This document shows, one piece after another, positions 1 to 12,230 of a DNA stretch of 64,000 nucleotides (its first letter is position 1; every line of letters starts with the position of its first letter). The notes beneath the pieces were generated by a model that made no database searches, was not told the DNA's origin, and worked only from the letters and a program-made list of their open reading frames with translations. Both the position numbers and the translations under genes were made by a program. Source of the DNA: Spisula solida (Eukaryota > Mollusca > Bivalvia > Venerida > Mactridae); the NCBI GenBank assembly GCA_947247005.1, contig OX365946.1, positions 49,192,734 to 49,256,733 on the forward strand, read 5' to 3'.

Positions 1-554
1 GACATCGATGCGTTCAAGCGTCAAATGCCAAATTCACAATTTAGTCGTTTGTGTGTAACGATTTGTTTGTGGTGCATTAACAACAACGGCTAACAACATC
101 ACATTTTAGATGTGCTGCTGAGGGAATGTTCCACCATTCATGGACACATGTTTGGAGACGTTCGAGTGCAGATAGAGAATCGGCACTCACCCGTGGACAC
201 GTCTTTGCAAGAGCATGTCATAACTTTCAATGAATGCAAAATCTGAGGATACAACTGGATTATCCATCACGTTGGTATTCTTTTCGTCCATAACAATAAT
301 TATTTTCAGTAATGGATGCAATTGATTACTATCATGCTGTCTATTAACATCGTTGTCGCGGAAAATAGTAATACAAGAAGGGAATGGCTACAGATCGAGG
401 AACATCTTCGACGTAAGATTGAACACAAACTGTCGAACTGTACTAAATCAAAATGTCTTTTAGAAAAAATCGAACGTATTTAAACTTTCATTTAATCATG
501 GTTGTAGACTGGAAGCTGTTTCGTCGACTGCTTAATAATATGCGAATTAATTCA
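1..554. other. no recognisable feature
   Basis: AT-rich DNA with stops in all frames. I see no exon, repeat or RNA gene. Confidence 0.5.
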
Positions 555-558
555 TCCG

Positions 559-701
559 TATAAATAGCAGTTTTACGCCTTTATCTTGCCTGTGGCTGTC
601 AGTTACGGACGGTGTCAGTATGCAATAAACGTTCATGTGGACTAATATTTCTTATATTATGACAATGGAATCGTGCAAAAACGACGTGGTTGCTACTTCC
701 G
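559..701 (+). promoter_or_regulatory. candidate TATA promoter with short first coding exon
   Basis: A TATAAATAG box at 559-567 is followed about 76 bp later by an ATG at 635-637. The reading frame stays open for 22 codons and includes two further in-frame methionines at 659 and 665. It stops at a good splice donor (G at 701, then GTATGT), a phase-1 junction. No signal peptide or domain can be recognised and no downstream + strand exon was found to join it. An upstream ATG near 620 opens only a two-codon frame. A chance combination is quite possible. Confidence 0.22.
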
Positions 702-3562
702 GTATGTAACATTGCTACACCTCTAGGCACATCATTTTCGGGTTAACGTTACATACATGTAAAAACTATGCTTTTGGATTACTGAAGCTGTGATTTATTT
801 TTGCATGTCAATGTATCGTGTATTTCCATTAACACAATTCGGATATTTTCATTCACTCGAGATCCACGAGCGAAAAATGAGATTTGTCCACGTGGTTACC
901 ACGTGTTATTAGCGTGGTAAAACACATTGTCAGATGTTCTCTACTGACAATGTTATTAACTAGGAACATCATTTAATTCGTACAAAGTCAGCTAAATAGT
1001 TCAATAAAAAAGTACGGGTCCCTTAAAAGTGGTGGGTTTTCAAAGTCCGTAAGTGTATGCGTCTGTAGCTTAGATATTCACTAAATATGATAAAACTGCA
1101 CGTTTCCTGAAATATGCGTACACCATTTCGCTAACAAAAACAAATAATGATATTTGATGAAAGAATATTATATTCTCGTGTATGTCATTATACATGTAGG
1201 ACTGGTATATTTTCCTGCGATTTCTTGACACAATGAGCTAAACTAGCCCTTGGAAGATGATAAAGAATGAATAATGATAAAGAGCAGGTGAAGTGTTTTA
1301 ACATAACATCCCTATTGAACGGGCAGCCAATGTGGCATAGGCAACATAATCGCTACCGATGGTTACCATTATTTAACTAGATGTCGATTTACCGAATGAA
1401 CTGCGGACGATACTACAATACGGAAACGAGCAGAAGGGAACACATACATACGAAGAGTATCAATATTAAGTCGTGTTGAGAGTAGCTTGTCAACGGAGTG
1501 CGAATGCACATTGTAACCAAATTAGTAGCAAGTAATACATGTCTTATGTTTGGAAGTACAAATGCAAAAATGTATAATGTAGCTACGCTTCATTATCACA
1601 ATTCCAAACGTCACTCAACAAAAGTAATCTAGATGAATGGACTAACTTACTAGAGAGAGAATTAACGGTGGTTAACTCAATAATGCCTGTCATGTAACTA
1701 ACAACTGGATTCATAACCTAACGACCCCCTTAAAGGTGGACTTTCTTATAGCATTGCTAAATAAGTAATATGAATTATCTAAGACAATTTTTATTTTAGT
1801 GATAATAATAAAGTGCGATTCAATTAGATCCATGCAATCATAAACACAATACAGACGTTAGTTTTCTAGAATACAGATTCGTCATATAGCGGTATTGTTG
1901 TTGAGTGTTGTCCATATGGTGTGCCGCTCTGCTTAAGTCGTTATTGTTGACTCGGGTTAAATTTGATTGACTAATGCCACAGGCTGTCAGAGTGTTGAAT
2001 CGTTAGTTCATTGTGTTGTTATTAATACGGGGTGCTGTTATCACTGTCGATTTAGTATAAACCGAAATGACCCTTCACTCTCATTGAGCTAAAACATAAA
2101 TCAGTACCCGTGTCCACCACAAAATGTACAGATACGGATGATATATTTGTTAATTATCCGACCCACATTACCTATAGACAAGGATAACAAACCATCTCCC
2201 TTCAAACAAAATATATATCTTGTCTTTGGGAAGGTGGAACATCCATGGCGTGGCAACATAATAGCAGTACATGATTTACAAATAATGAGGACAAGATTGT
2301 ACTAATATTAACGGAATACTAGCAATCGGACTCTTGACAAGTGTATACTGACAAACGATTAGTTCTGTTACTGCATGATGAATATAATCAACATAAATAA
2401 TAGCAGCACCTTACTATTGGTACATGGGTAATTGCTTCACGTTACCTCTGATGCACAAAAAATAATGGTTGCTGCAACATTGCGATGGTGAGTGGATTTA
2501 TCACCAAATGTGTTTTGAATGGTTATATATATTACAAAAGGCCGTATGTAAACAACGAGAAAGTATGAGTTATTCAGTCACAAACAGTTCATACAAGTAA
2601 TGACTTCCCGTAAGATAAATGAAGATGTAGTGCAGGAAATATACAAGAATATGACATGAAAATAATGTGTAGTACTACAATATTTATTCAAATCAGTTCA
2701 AGACACTCGATTTTGTTAATACGCGAACGAAATTTACACGTACATGTCAATGTCACAGGCGCAATACTATGCTTCAACATTTGGGTATCAGAAAGTGTAC
2801 AATACATGTATAGTGCAAACCATAATGGAGATAAGGGGTTTGCAAAAATAATCACACCAAGAAGCTCTCATGACATTTTTACACTAAAATTTCAGATACT
2901 ATGTGGACTAAATAGAAGACGAAGAGAAGAAGACAAGATCATTTGGTCTCTAATACCGCTGTAATATAATAATTTGATAATGTATATGCGTATAAAATAC
3001 AACACTTGTGCTGGCACGTTGAGTGATAAATACAAGTCGTCTTTCTAATCCTGGCATGCCTTAAATCAATAAGTTCCTCACGATTTGTTAATCTGGAAAC
3101 AACAATGAATTCGAATGTGAAAACACATTTGATATGACTGCCCATGAGCCGCAGGGAAATTACATTAGATAATTTAATGGAAATCTTAGCATCCCTACGG
3201 GGGGACCGTCATCGACCTGGCATATCTATAACATAATATTAAATCACCCTCGCCTTCGATTAATAACATACTTGCGTGGTATACATTGTCAGTAATTATA
3301 AGGTAGCACTATTTGGTATCTGAACTACTAGAATATATGACAGTTACCTGACTACCTACGTATGTTAGCACGTCTTACCTAGTCATACTACAGAACAATT
3401 TGTGTCATAACAATGATGTTTCGTTAATAAATTAAAAACAACGTATTATATTCGCGTAACTGACTTTATTGGCATTATTAAATCGAGGTTACGAGCATTA
3501 CAAATACATTTCTTATATTTCTATTTTAGTTTGTCCCGTTATGTGTACCCAAATTACTAATT
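702..3562. other. non-coding, no recognisable feature
   Basis: About 2.9 kb of AT-rich sequence. The open frames of 68-102 codons have no domain, splice context or composition bias and are expected by chance. Small palindromic words such as CCACGTGG near 890 are present but form no larger structure. Confidence 0.5.
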
Positions 3563-3564
3563 AT

Positions 3565-3960
3565 CCCCCGCCGAAGGCGAAGGGGATATTGTAATGGTAG
3601 GCGTCATTCCGTCCGTCCGTCCGTCCGTCCGTCCGTCCGTCTGTCTGTCTGTATGTTCGTCCGTCCGTCCGTCCGCGTCCGTCCATCCGAACTTCTGTGT
3701 GCAACTCTTCCTACATTTCTTAAGGGATTTTGACGAAACTTTCACAGAATAACTGCTATGATGTCCCCCAGCATATATTGTCAGGGTTTTTTATTCGACC
3801 ATTTTGGCAGAGTAACTGCCCTTTGTTGATTACACATAAACTCTTCTGTGTGCAACGCCTCCTACATTTCTCATGGAATTTGTCAAAACTTTAACAGAAG
3901 TTCAGTTATGAGATGTCCGGCGTTATCATTGTCCGATAATATTACCTAATGTAACATTCA
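3565..3960. repeat. dispersed repeat with (TCCG)n microsatellite
   Basis: The segment opens with a short hairpin (ATCCCC...GGGGAT around 3563-3587), followed by a TCCG/TCTG microsatellite at about 3608-3690. Two diverged direct copies of a roughly 60-bp unit follow, at 3691-3749 and 3843-3899; both start CTTCTGTGTGCAAC and share CTACATTTCT. The ordered hairpin, microsatellite and unit layout looks like a copy of an interspersed family rather than a simple microsatellite. The 62-codon minus-strand frame across the microsatellite is a repeat artefact. Confidence 0.7.
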
Positions 3961-6012
3961 AGTCGAAGCAATCACACAGATTATAACTTTCTGCCATATT
4001 TCTATTACAATTGTCGTTTAAATGAAATATATGTTGCCTGTGTATATACGATATTCGTAGTTACAAACAAATTCATGTACAGTTGTATCAAACATGTTTG
4101 CATTGTTAACATAGTACCGGACTTATCTCGAGCATTTGGCTTGTCCCGATGGGTCCTCGAGATAACGAGGTTTTACTGAAGCCTATATAAGACTTTCTTT
4201 CATACACGAGAAGCAGCCTTGTAACCTTATCACTGTAGCCAGTACTTAATATAGCTCCTCCCAAACAAAGCACGATTTAAATTTTCCAGTAAAAAATGAA
4301 AGAAGACATTGGCGGATCAGCTTCAGTTGATGTATGGTATTTGATATTACAGCTGGGATTGGTGAATGTAGTGTACATACTCATTATATTTTGTGTAGGA
4401 CACGCTCATTAACAAGTGTGTGATTTCAGCGAACGTAAGGCTGAATTACGACCGACGTGATTTTAGAACTCTTAAATACTGCAGTTACATAGAGTCTGTA
4501 TTTATAAATACAGCGTAGTATAAATACATGTATTGTTCTTCTGGAGTGACTTCCAGTTCGATTACATTTTCCCTATTAAAGAGCAAAGACAACTGTCACT
4601 GACACAGCAGGTACATGTGTTGTTGTAATTATGAAATATGTCTCAACGCCGTATTATTTTTTTTGTCTGTTTCTCACACCAATTAAATAAAATGATACAA
4701 ACATCCACTGCTTAAATAGCCAGAATGTTTGTACTGAAATTGTAATTCAATTGATACAATTTCGTTCTAAGGGATGGAGAGTGCAAACTAGAAAATAATG
4801 TAACCATATCCCTACATTAAGCAACACAAACATATTGAAAACACATTAATTTTTTACAAAGCCAGCTGACGAGCAGAAAAATTAAAAAGGTGTGTGATGA
4901 ATCAAGCACAATCACTTGGTTAAATGTCTTGCAGGTACTTGAAAAACTCATTACAGAGAGATTTTATAGCTGCCGATGGGAATGAAATCGCGGAAGAAAA
5001 GGGCTAATGAAAATGTTGGCACTTCTGCAAGACGAACCTAATCACATGGAAACATCCTTATGTACAACATGATTCGATATGTCTGTTAATGTGCGAACCA
5101 AACACAGCATCACTTTAGTTATGACAATTTCCGAGTCAGTTTCATTTAATCCTGATGATTATTTTTCAGAATTACGAAGTAGGTCAGGGAATACTATGAT
5201 ATATACAAAATGACAATTTATCGTTGATTTAGGTTATCGAATGTGAAACAGTAATATTTAATGCGCGGTAATATATCGTCACAGTAGAAAATACTAGGAT
5301 TCCTTGTAGGATAATTACTGAGAAGGAATATGCGGTAGATTTACGTATTTCTCCTCCATAAGATAGCTCGTTCCTTGGGTTACTAACGGTGCTGGCTCCA
5401 ACAAAACCGTAGCATTGATTGAAACGCTTATTTCCTAGTATTCAACTTGCTTGGAACACATGAACAGTTGACTTCGTTTTGGTTCGACGACGGCAGTCAA
5501 ACTTGAATATGTGTTTACCTCGTACATAACCAAGTCATTTGGGTTGAATAAGAAGCTTAAACATGTCTAAAAATATCTAGATTCTGACCACATTGTGGTT
5601 GATATTGTGATACCTTGGATAATGTAAAGCAATGTCTTAGGTCATTTTCTTCATTAACATTAATTATTCGTTAATAACGTCCATTTCTAGTCGACACCCA
5701 GACTCTAGTCTCTTAGTAACAACTGCTGTTTTAGAATCAGGAAACAAACGCACATGGAATGGGTTAATTAACAGACTGAGTTTTTTCGGGAGAGTTTTTT
5801 CGGGAGAGTTTTTTCTTTGCATGTTGTCTTACACATTAAACTATCAGATGCTAGTTTTTTCCGGCCAAAAAATAATAAAACACTACACTTTGTAAATATA
5901 ATATTTGAATTATGTCACTTCAAAGCGTTATTGCATGTATGTATGATCATATTGATATATTATTAAATGCTTTATTAAACCTCCGCACGCCATGTGATAA
6001 TACATTTGTAGC
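3961..6012. other. non-coding; small palindrome and 14-bp tandem repeat
   Basis: No exon is seen. A perfect 10-bp inverted repeat (TTATCTCGAG at 4123-4132, CTCGAGATAA at 4156-4165) flanks a 23-bp loop. A 14-bp unit TTTTTTCGGGAGAG is repeated at 5781-5794 and 5795-5808, with a partial third copy after it. Confidence 0.5.
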
Positions 6013-6230
6013 GTTGTTATTCCCCTATCTTTGATGGGGGTATATTGCTTTGCCTATGTCGGTCCGTCGGTCGGTAGACCAAATGGTTTCCGTTCAATAT
6101 CCCAAGAATGATTTGCCATAGAAATTACACACTTGCCATTAAGGTTAATCATTAACGGTAGATGACCCCTTTGATTTTTAGGTCAGTAGGTCAATGTGAT
6201 TATTACCAGTTCAGACTTTTGGGCTGCCGT
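6013..6230 (+). repeat. dispersed repeat, copy 1
   Basis: The segment starts with CCCCTATCTTTGATGGGGG and includes a TCGGTCCGTCGGTCGG stretch, a 'gttcaatatcccaag' block and an 'aggtcagtaggtcaa' block. The same ordered blocks occur on the opposite strand at about 43015-43290, so the two are copies of one interspersed family. No coding potential is seen. Confidence 0.7.
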
Positions 6231-9200
6231 AGGGACATTCGTGTTTTACAAACATCTCTTGTTATGTCTATGTCTGTCGATAGGTTACTGACTGCCCCAA
6301 GACATTGTACATAATGTTTTGGTATATTACTTCAAATATATTATATTCACACCATTTTGTCAATAACCTTAACAATCATCATTTTCTTACCTTATTGGCA
6401 AATAATGTGCTAATTCATCTAAAATACGATGTATTGTGTCTTTGAAGTCTGTGAAGACGATGTTTCATTCGTTTTGCCTACACAATTATCTGACGAAATG
6501 TTGGACTGAATCTGTATCTCATTCTGCCTTATGTTGAAAGGTGGCTATATACTTGTTACAGTAACGTCAAATAACTTCGCGACATCACACAAAAAGGCCT
6601 CGAACAGGGCCTCTACAAAAACAACTAGAAGATATTTCTTCTGTATTTAGCTTCATTCTGGTTGGTCCTTTATATGATGGAAAATCATACTATAATTTTT
6701 GTCCATATATCCGGTTTTCCTATAGAATGTTGCATATACGAGTACATGTATATCTTTAAAGGCGTGACACTGTATGCAAACGCTATCTTCTTGCGATAAC
6801 AATTATCGGTCAACAATTCGTGTGAATTTGAAGTAATTCCATTGTGACTCCTTTACCATATAGTCCATTGGGGAGTTGGGCGAACCATTCCCCCTCCTAG
6901 GAAATTTTGGGCACTGTTTTTTTCTAAAAAGCCTTCGGTCAGTAGAGTACTTTTGTAAAGTCTGCACCCAGGCTATAATTTTTTGGGGTAAACGTTAACA
7001 ATATTAAAGAAAGTGGGAATTTCTATAATTGGTTACATTTGTAACTACATGTACGATCGCATTTATTTATATTTTGTAATAAAACACCTTCATGGATTGA
7101 TATTAACTTTAAGATAATCGGTAACCAACAATGGTATAGTACAGTGTTATTGATTATTTTATTTGGTAATTATGAAAACCTATGACCTACTAATACTTTC
7201 CCAAATTATTCTTTTCTTACATTGGGGCGTTTAGCAGGGAAGGCAAATATAAAAGTATACAGTAATAGTATCCATATGATAGCTCCAAATTCTTTAGGTC
7301 ATCACAATGTAAATTCTCTGGATGCTACTCACTTAAAAACAACAATATGCTTAATACATGAATATACTTCATGGATATCAGAGTTAATGATGTATTAAGT
7401 CGATGTTCCTAGTAAAATCAGAGCTGCGTTAAACCTGGTTTGATTAATTGTTTCAAATAATCCCAAGTTCACTGTATGTCTCAGACCAGTATATATTGTG
7501 AGACTTGTAGGATGTAGGCAATACTTCAGAGGAATTATAGCCATATTTGAATTTGCACAGAAGTAAAGTAGCTCCGTCATTCTTCTAACCTAAATGCATG
7601 TTCAATTCGACCGTTCCAATACAAACGTAATTTGTCTGTTACTTTGTGTGTAAAATTATAGCGTTATGTTCGATAGACGTATTTAAAAAAACACAACATC
7701 TAACCTTAACTTCTGGTAACATTGCCTCAAACAATCATTCAAAACTAAAAAATCAGATCTGAAACAGATTATTATAAGGCTATTTTCTTGAGTATGAAAT
7801 ATGATTAGCTTATAGAATGCGCAGCGGTTAATTTTTAAATCATTTTTATTTTATCAGGAAACATTACTCACTTTTTAAGGCTCTCTGTGTAATATAGAAG
7901 TTTCTGTAAGTTATGAGACATTTTACTGTTTAAAACATTTCTAGTTTGAGTACGAAATTGAGTCGAGCATGGAAAAAGCTTTATAATCATGGGGCCTGAT
8001 GCTTTGAGTGTTTACTTGATGTGCATACAGCATTTACTATGCATACATATTGAGTTAAAATGAGTGTTGAATGTAGTGCCATTGAGATTGACGTGGACAT
8101 TCAGACCCTCTTGTAAATGCACCTCCCGTTAAAATCAAAATTATTAAATAGTGACAGCAAATAACATAAACAAACAGATAATATATTACGAAACTATGTG
8201 TTCAATTGCCTGGTTGATTAGCTAGTTAAATAGTTCACAGCTGTACAGTTTAATAGGACATCGGAAACGTACTACTAGATATTTTCGAAGTATTTTATAC
8301 AGTTAAACTATTCACCAATCTGATGCAATTCCAATGTTCGAGAAAACATGAACGTTGGCGACTTTATCAACTTTAGAATCCTCGTCAGCACACTAGTACA
8401 GAGTAAGTAGAACGGTAAGTATGTTTATATACCGGTACATTGCTCCACCCTCATAAATGATTAAAGTAAATAGGAACGTGTGCAATCTGGAATCAGATTT
8501 ATTTTACATTAATGATACACTCGTGGGAATATCACTTGGAGATCCAATGCCGATCTTGAGCAAATGGTGTCTGTTTAAACTATTGTGCGAACAAACACAG
8601 GTGCTAGAATTTAGATTAATATGTAAGTTTAGTCTTTAGATTTGATTTTGTACAAGAACAGCGTTTGATGTAACTAGAATATTGCATTACCCAAGATAAT
8701 GAATCAGTATATTCCTACGGAAACTAAACGCTCATACGCTAAAGAAACTGCTTTTATCAAATACACTTGATTTAAAAGTGTTTTCAATTTTGATCTGAAC
8801 AAGTGAATGTCTTTCAGGGGTAGCTGGGTATAGATCGTTCTACCATGTTCGGCCAGTGACGTCCATAGATCTGTCTGCTAGTTTTGTTCGCCGTCTAGAA
8901 AATTGAAAGTTAGTGCCACTTTCCTCAAATACAGTGGAGCTCTGTACCAAGGCTATTTCAGTAATCTGCCAAAAAACCTGTATTCGTACAATGTAGCTCT
9001 AACTACATGTAACAAGAAACACGAACTAATAGACAGAGTGGTGCTAGGAGCAAAGTACCGAATATTGTCAACGGCGCTGTTCTAAAATCCATAAAAAATC
9101 GCCAATGAATAAGCCATGCGATGGAACATAAAATATATATACAATCATGAACTATCAAAAAGAACGACACTAGTATAATAATTGCTCGTAGTTGCTTCAA

Positions 9201-9377
9201 TGAAGAACACTCGATCAGAACATTTGGAATAAAAGTGTATTTAAGAATGGGACAGTTGTAGAAAACGTTAATGAACGTTTGTGATATGAAACGTCAAACT
9301 AGCATTCGAAGCACATTCTTAACACTCTGCCTAACTTCAATGTATTCTGGTTCATTGCTGTGCCATTCTCTGTTAAA
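6231..9377. other. non-coding, no recognisable feature
   Basis: About 3.1 kb of AT-rich DNA. Open frames of 60-65 codons (around 7395, 8457, 8903 and 9003) show no domain or splice context and match chance expectation at this base composition. Confidence 0.5.
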
Positions 9378-9567
9378 CGTTTTAAATGGTTCATAACGTT
9401 CTAGATGTATTCTAATTAATGAATTATCAAACATCATTCGAAGCGTATTTTAACTGCATTCTGACTGTAACATTTGAAATATCCTATCAGTAGTGTGGCA
9501 ACTTCGAATGTTATTTGATATTTCATCAATGCGAATACATCTAGAACGTTATGAGCCATTTAAAACG
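9378..9567. mobile_element. foldback (inverted-repeat) element
   Basis: Two 66-bp arms (9378-9443 and 9502-9567) are imperfect reverse complements and both carry CATAACGTTCTAGATGTATTC or its near match. The spacer is 58 bp. The layout fits a small MITE or foldback element. No target-site duplication is obvious, so the family is not assigned. Confidence 0.7.
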
Positions 9568-10916
9568 AAATATAAATACTCCACATCCTATTGTGTTTGG
9601 TGCGTGTCGTTTTCAGGGACCAGACCGACACACCATATATGAACTTCGTATGCTTAAATTGGTATTTGCACTTGCAACTCTTGACTCCTGTCGTAGGGTG
9701 AAGTTTTAGGTTCCTCTGTTACGTCACCTATATATAAATAACGTGCTGATATAACAGCACTCATACAATATGAACATATCAACTACTACTGCTATGGTAT
9801 ATATCTGTATTTATTGATAAAACATTAACATGACTCAAAACAATCACATTAATTATATTATTTACATTATCATTATGTTATGCAGTTACATTGCACATGT
9901 GTCTAAAGCCAAATTTAATCGAAGAATACCTTGCCACAAATTACATTTCAGCTAAACCTGAACTTTGGACTTAGTATGTGTTTTTAAATATTGGAGATTC
10001 TAACACAGCAAAGATAATAACGTTCTGTAACATTTCGTATTGTTAGAAATGAAACAAACGCGTTTTATTCTTACGCATCAATATTTTTACATTTGCGTGT
10101 AATATATCTAACTGCATCAAGACGACACAACATTATTTGCGTGCTGTAGGGTTGTCAATACCAATACCATTCCATGTTTCCTTATATTTTGAGTATCGCT
10201 GTTGAAATATATTTCTAAACTTCGTAGGTGTAAGCATGTGCATGAATTGTAAAACTCCATGTTCCACCATGTTGTATATGACGTCGCGTTCAATAAATGA
10301 GTTCCGCTATACCAGTAACTCAATTGTTAAATATGTTCATGGGACCACTATGTCGCTATGAGTTGTTTCCAATATATCAAATACAGGATGTCAGTTTCAA
10401 GACGATTCACGGAAAATGCTCCGAATTTATATTACGTGGCTAGTACATGTATTGCATAAACTTAGTCAGATAATATCAGATAAGTGTATTACAAATAGAA
10501 AATATATTAGATGATGCTTGAAATCACTATGGGATTCCATTATTAAACTTGTATGGTATCAAAGTTCGGCTAAAATGCAACATCCGTACACGTTCAGTGT
10601 CACCTGAACAGTACATACGGTACGCGATGAGGTCAATAGAAGAAATGCATACACATAAGTTCATAATGATATGATACTTTTTAGAAATTGTATCGTCTAA
10701 AGTTCTGGGCTGGTATCTATACAGCATCTTAAAGTAAGTAGAAAACTAAGAATTTCTTGAAATCTGAAAATTTCTTTTAGTGTATTAGCTTAATAATACA
10801 AGCCAGTTTATTAATTATTTACAAAGAGTTTTTTTTCATTTTGTAGAGAGCTACGATAATCACGAAGGAAGTATTGGCTATTCCCTAATTTATGGGAAAT
10901 ACTAGTATGTGGATTG
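9568..10916. other. non-coding, no recognisable feature
   Basis: AT-rich DNA with only short chance frames (10117-10323 and 10527-10727 on the minus strand). Confidence 0.5.
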
Positions 10917-11039
10917 CACATTTTGGACTCAAGTTAAAATATTTTTTCCAAGACGCTCCAAAAACATGATCTGTGCTCAAAGCATCTTAAGGGAAAACTT
11001 AAATATTTCGACTTGAGTTAAAAAATGTGAGCTGCACAT
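10917..11039. mobile_element. short foldback element
   Basis: Two arms of about 45 bp are imperfect reverse complements: the left begins CACATTTTGGACTCAAG near 10917 and the right ends GACTTGAGTTAAAAAATGTG at about 11039. The block GTTTTCCCTTAAGATG from the arm appears again at about 11189-11204, so a second partial copy may lie nearby. Confidence 0.55.
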
Positions 11040-12087
11040 ATTTCACTAGAAACAAAGAATAACCAATGTTTTATTAGTGATTAGTGTAGCAATGCTTCTA
11101 AAGTAGGTAAATAATTGCAATCTTGATGTTCCTGTTGAGCTAATATACTAGTACGTACACAATAAGGACATTTGAAGAAAATATTAGGTTTTCCCTTAAG
11201 ATGTTTTGTGAATACATTTTTTACTGAATATTGCATACCATATCCATATTATAAAAGGCGGCAATATCACACTGAATCGGTAAATGTACCGATAGAATCA
11301 ATGATAATACAAATGAATGTTAATTTAACAAGTAACATTACGTCATCAAATATTGTATTAATTATAAATAGTTTCAAGTCAAATTGCTGTCGTCTGTCGT
11401 TCACCCGTATCCTATGGTCCACCCAATACTCAGAAACATCCGATTCCATTCCTTACATTAAATACGAATCGTGTTCATTCCGTAATTGACAACATTTTTG
11501 AAAATGTCTGCAGATAGGTAAAATCTACCAAATGTTGTCGACGCAAGAGAATCGCATTATTACTTATACGTAGTCATAGACAATGAAGCGGTAAGAAAGC
11601 TTGGCATTACATTTGAATATAACGAAAATGCCACACACTCGATTGATGAAGCCATATGTTTCGACAATCCATTATCATATTTACTCCTACTGTCATGTAG
11701 GTCGATACAAATTTATTTCACTTTAGGCTCATCAGACATAACATAGTTTTCGGACATACTTTCAGTACAGTTTCAATTACATGTTTTAGTTTTGAGTCAC
11801 TATAATCACATACCTAGGTTCAATCGAACCAACCATAGTTTCACATGCATAAAGATAACTGTAGGCTTGCTGCAGGCTGCTTCGTCCGTCATACCTGTTT
11901 CTCAGAGGTAATTTAGATTCTCGAATCATTCAAACACACACTTTTCATCGCACTATATTATGTTTCATGTTATTCCAATAGTGAGGCCTACTAGTATTAG
12001 CAAATGGTTGAAACAATAATACTGTTTCGATCTAGTATATAAAATGTTGAATACAGAGATGAAGTTGATGATGTAGACGTCACTGGT
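11040..12087 (-). other. 3' UTR and poly(A) signal of the Ig gene
   Basis: The minus strand reads AATAAA at 11712-11717, about 370 bases past the stop codon at 12088-12090. This would give a 3' UTR of about 390 bases if that signal is used. No other feature is seen here. The 105-codon + strand frame at 11172-11489 has no recognisable domain. Assignment of the poly(A) site is inference. Confidence 0.35.
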
Positions 12088-12230
12088 TCAAGTATAAACA
12101 TTTAAATTCCGCAACATCCATGTTATCACTATAGAGAATATATTGAGCAGCATTTTAGTTCCTGTATGTAAGGTTAATGACGATGACTTTTGTGATATAC
12201 GGTTTCTAGCTAATTTCCCGCCTGCCGTAC
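12088..12230 (-). CDS. last coding exon of Dpr/zig-8-like Ig protein (C-terminal anchor tail)
   Basis: On the minus strand a strong acceptor (CCTGTTTGTTTCAG) ends just above 12230. The exon is entered in phase 1, so the final G of the Ig2 exon plus GT gives a glycine codon. It then encodes about 46 residues and a TGA stop at 12090-12088. The tail starts with a small, polar, basic linker (TAGGKLARN), has a serine run, and ends in a hydrophobic stretch (MLLNIFSIVITWML) with a few polar residues after it. Proteins of the Dpr/DIP/IgLON group usually have a cleaved C-terminal GPI signal, and this tail fits; a short membrane helix is the alternative. Acceptor, phase match and hydrophobic ending agree, but no transcript was seen. 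Confidence 0.6.

Noticed and set aside
3557..3745. 62-codon minus-strand frame
   Set aside because: It is a translation of the TCCG microsatellite (repeating D-G-R-T).
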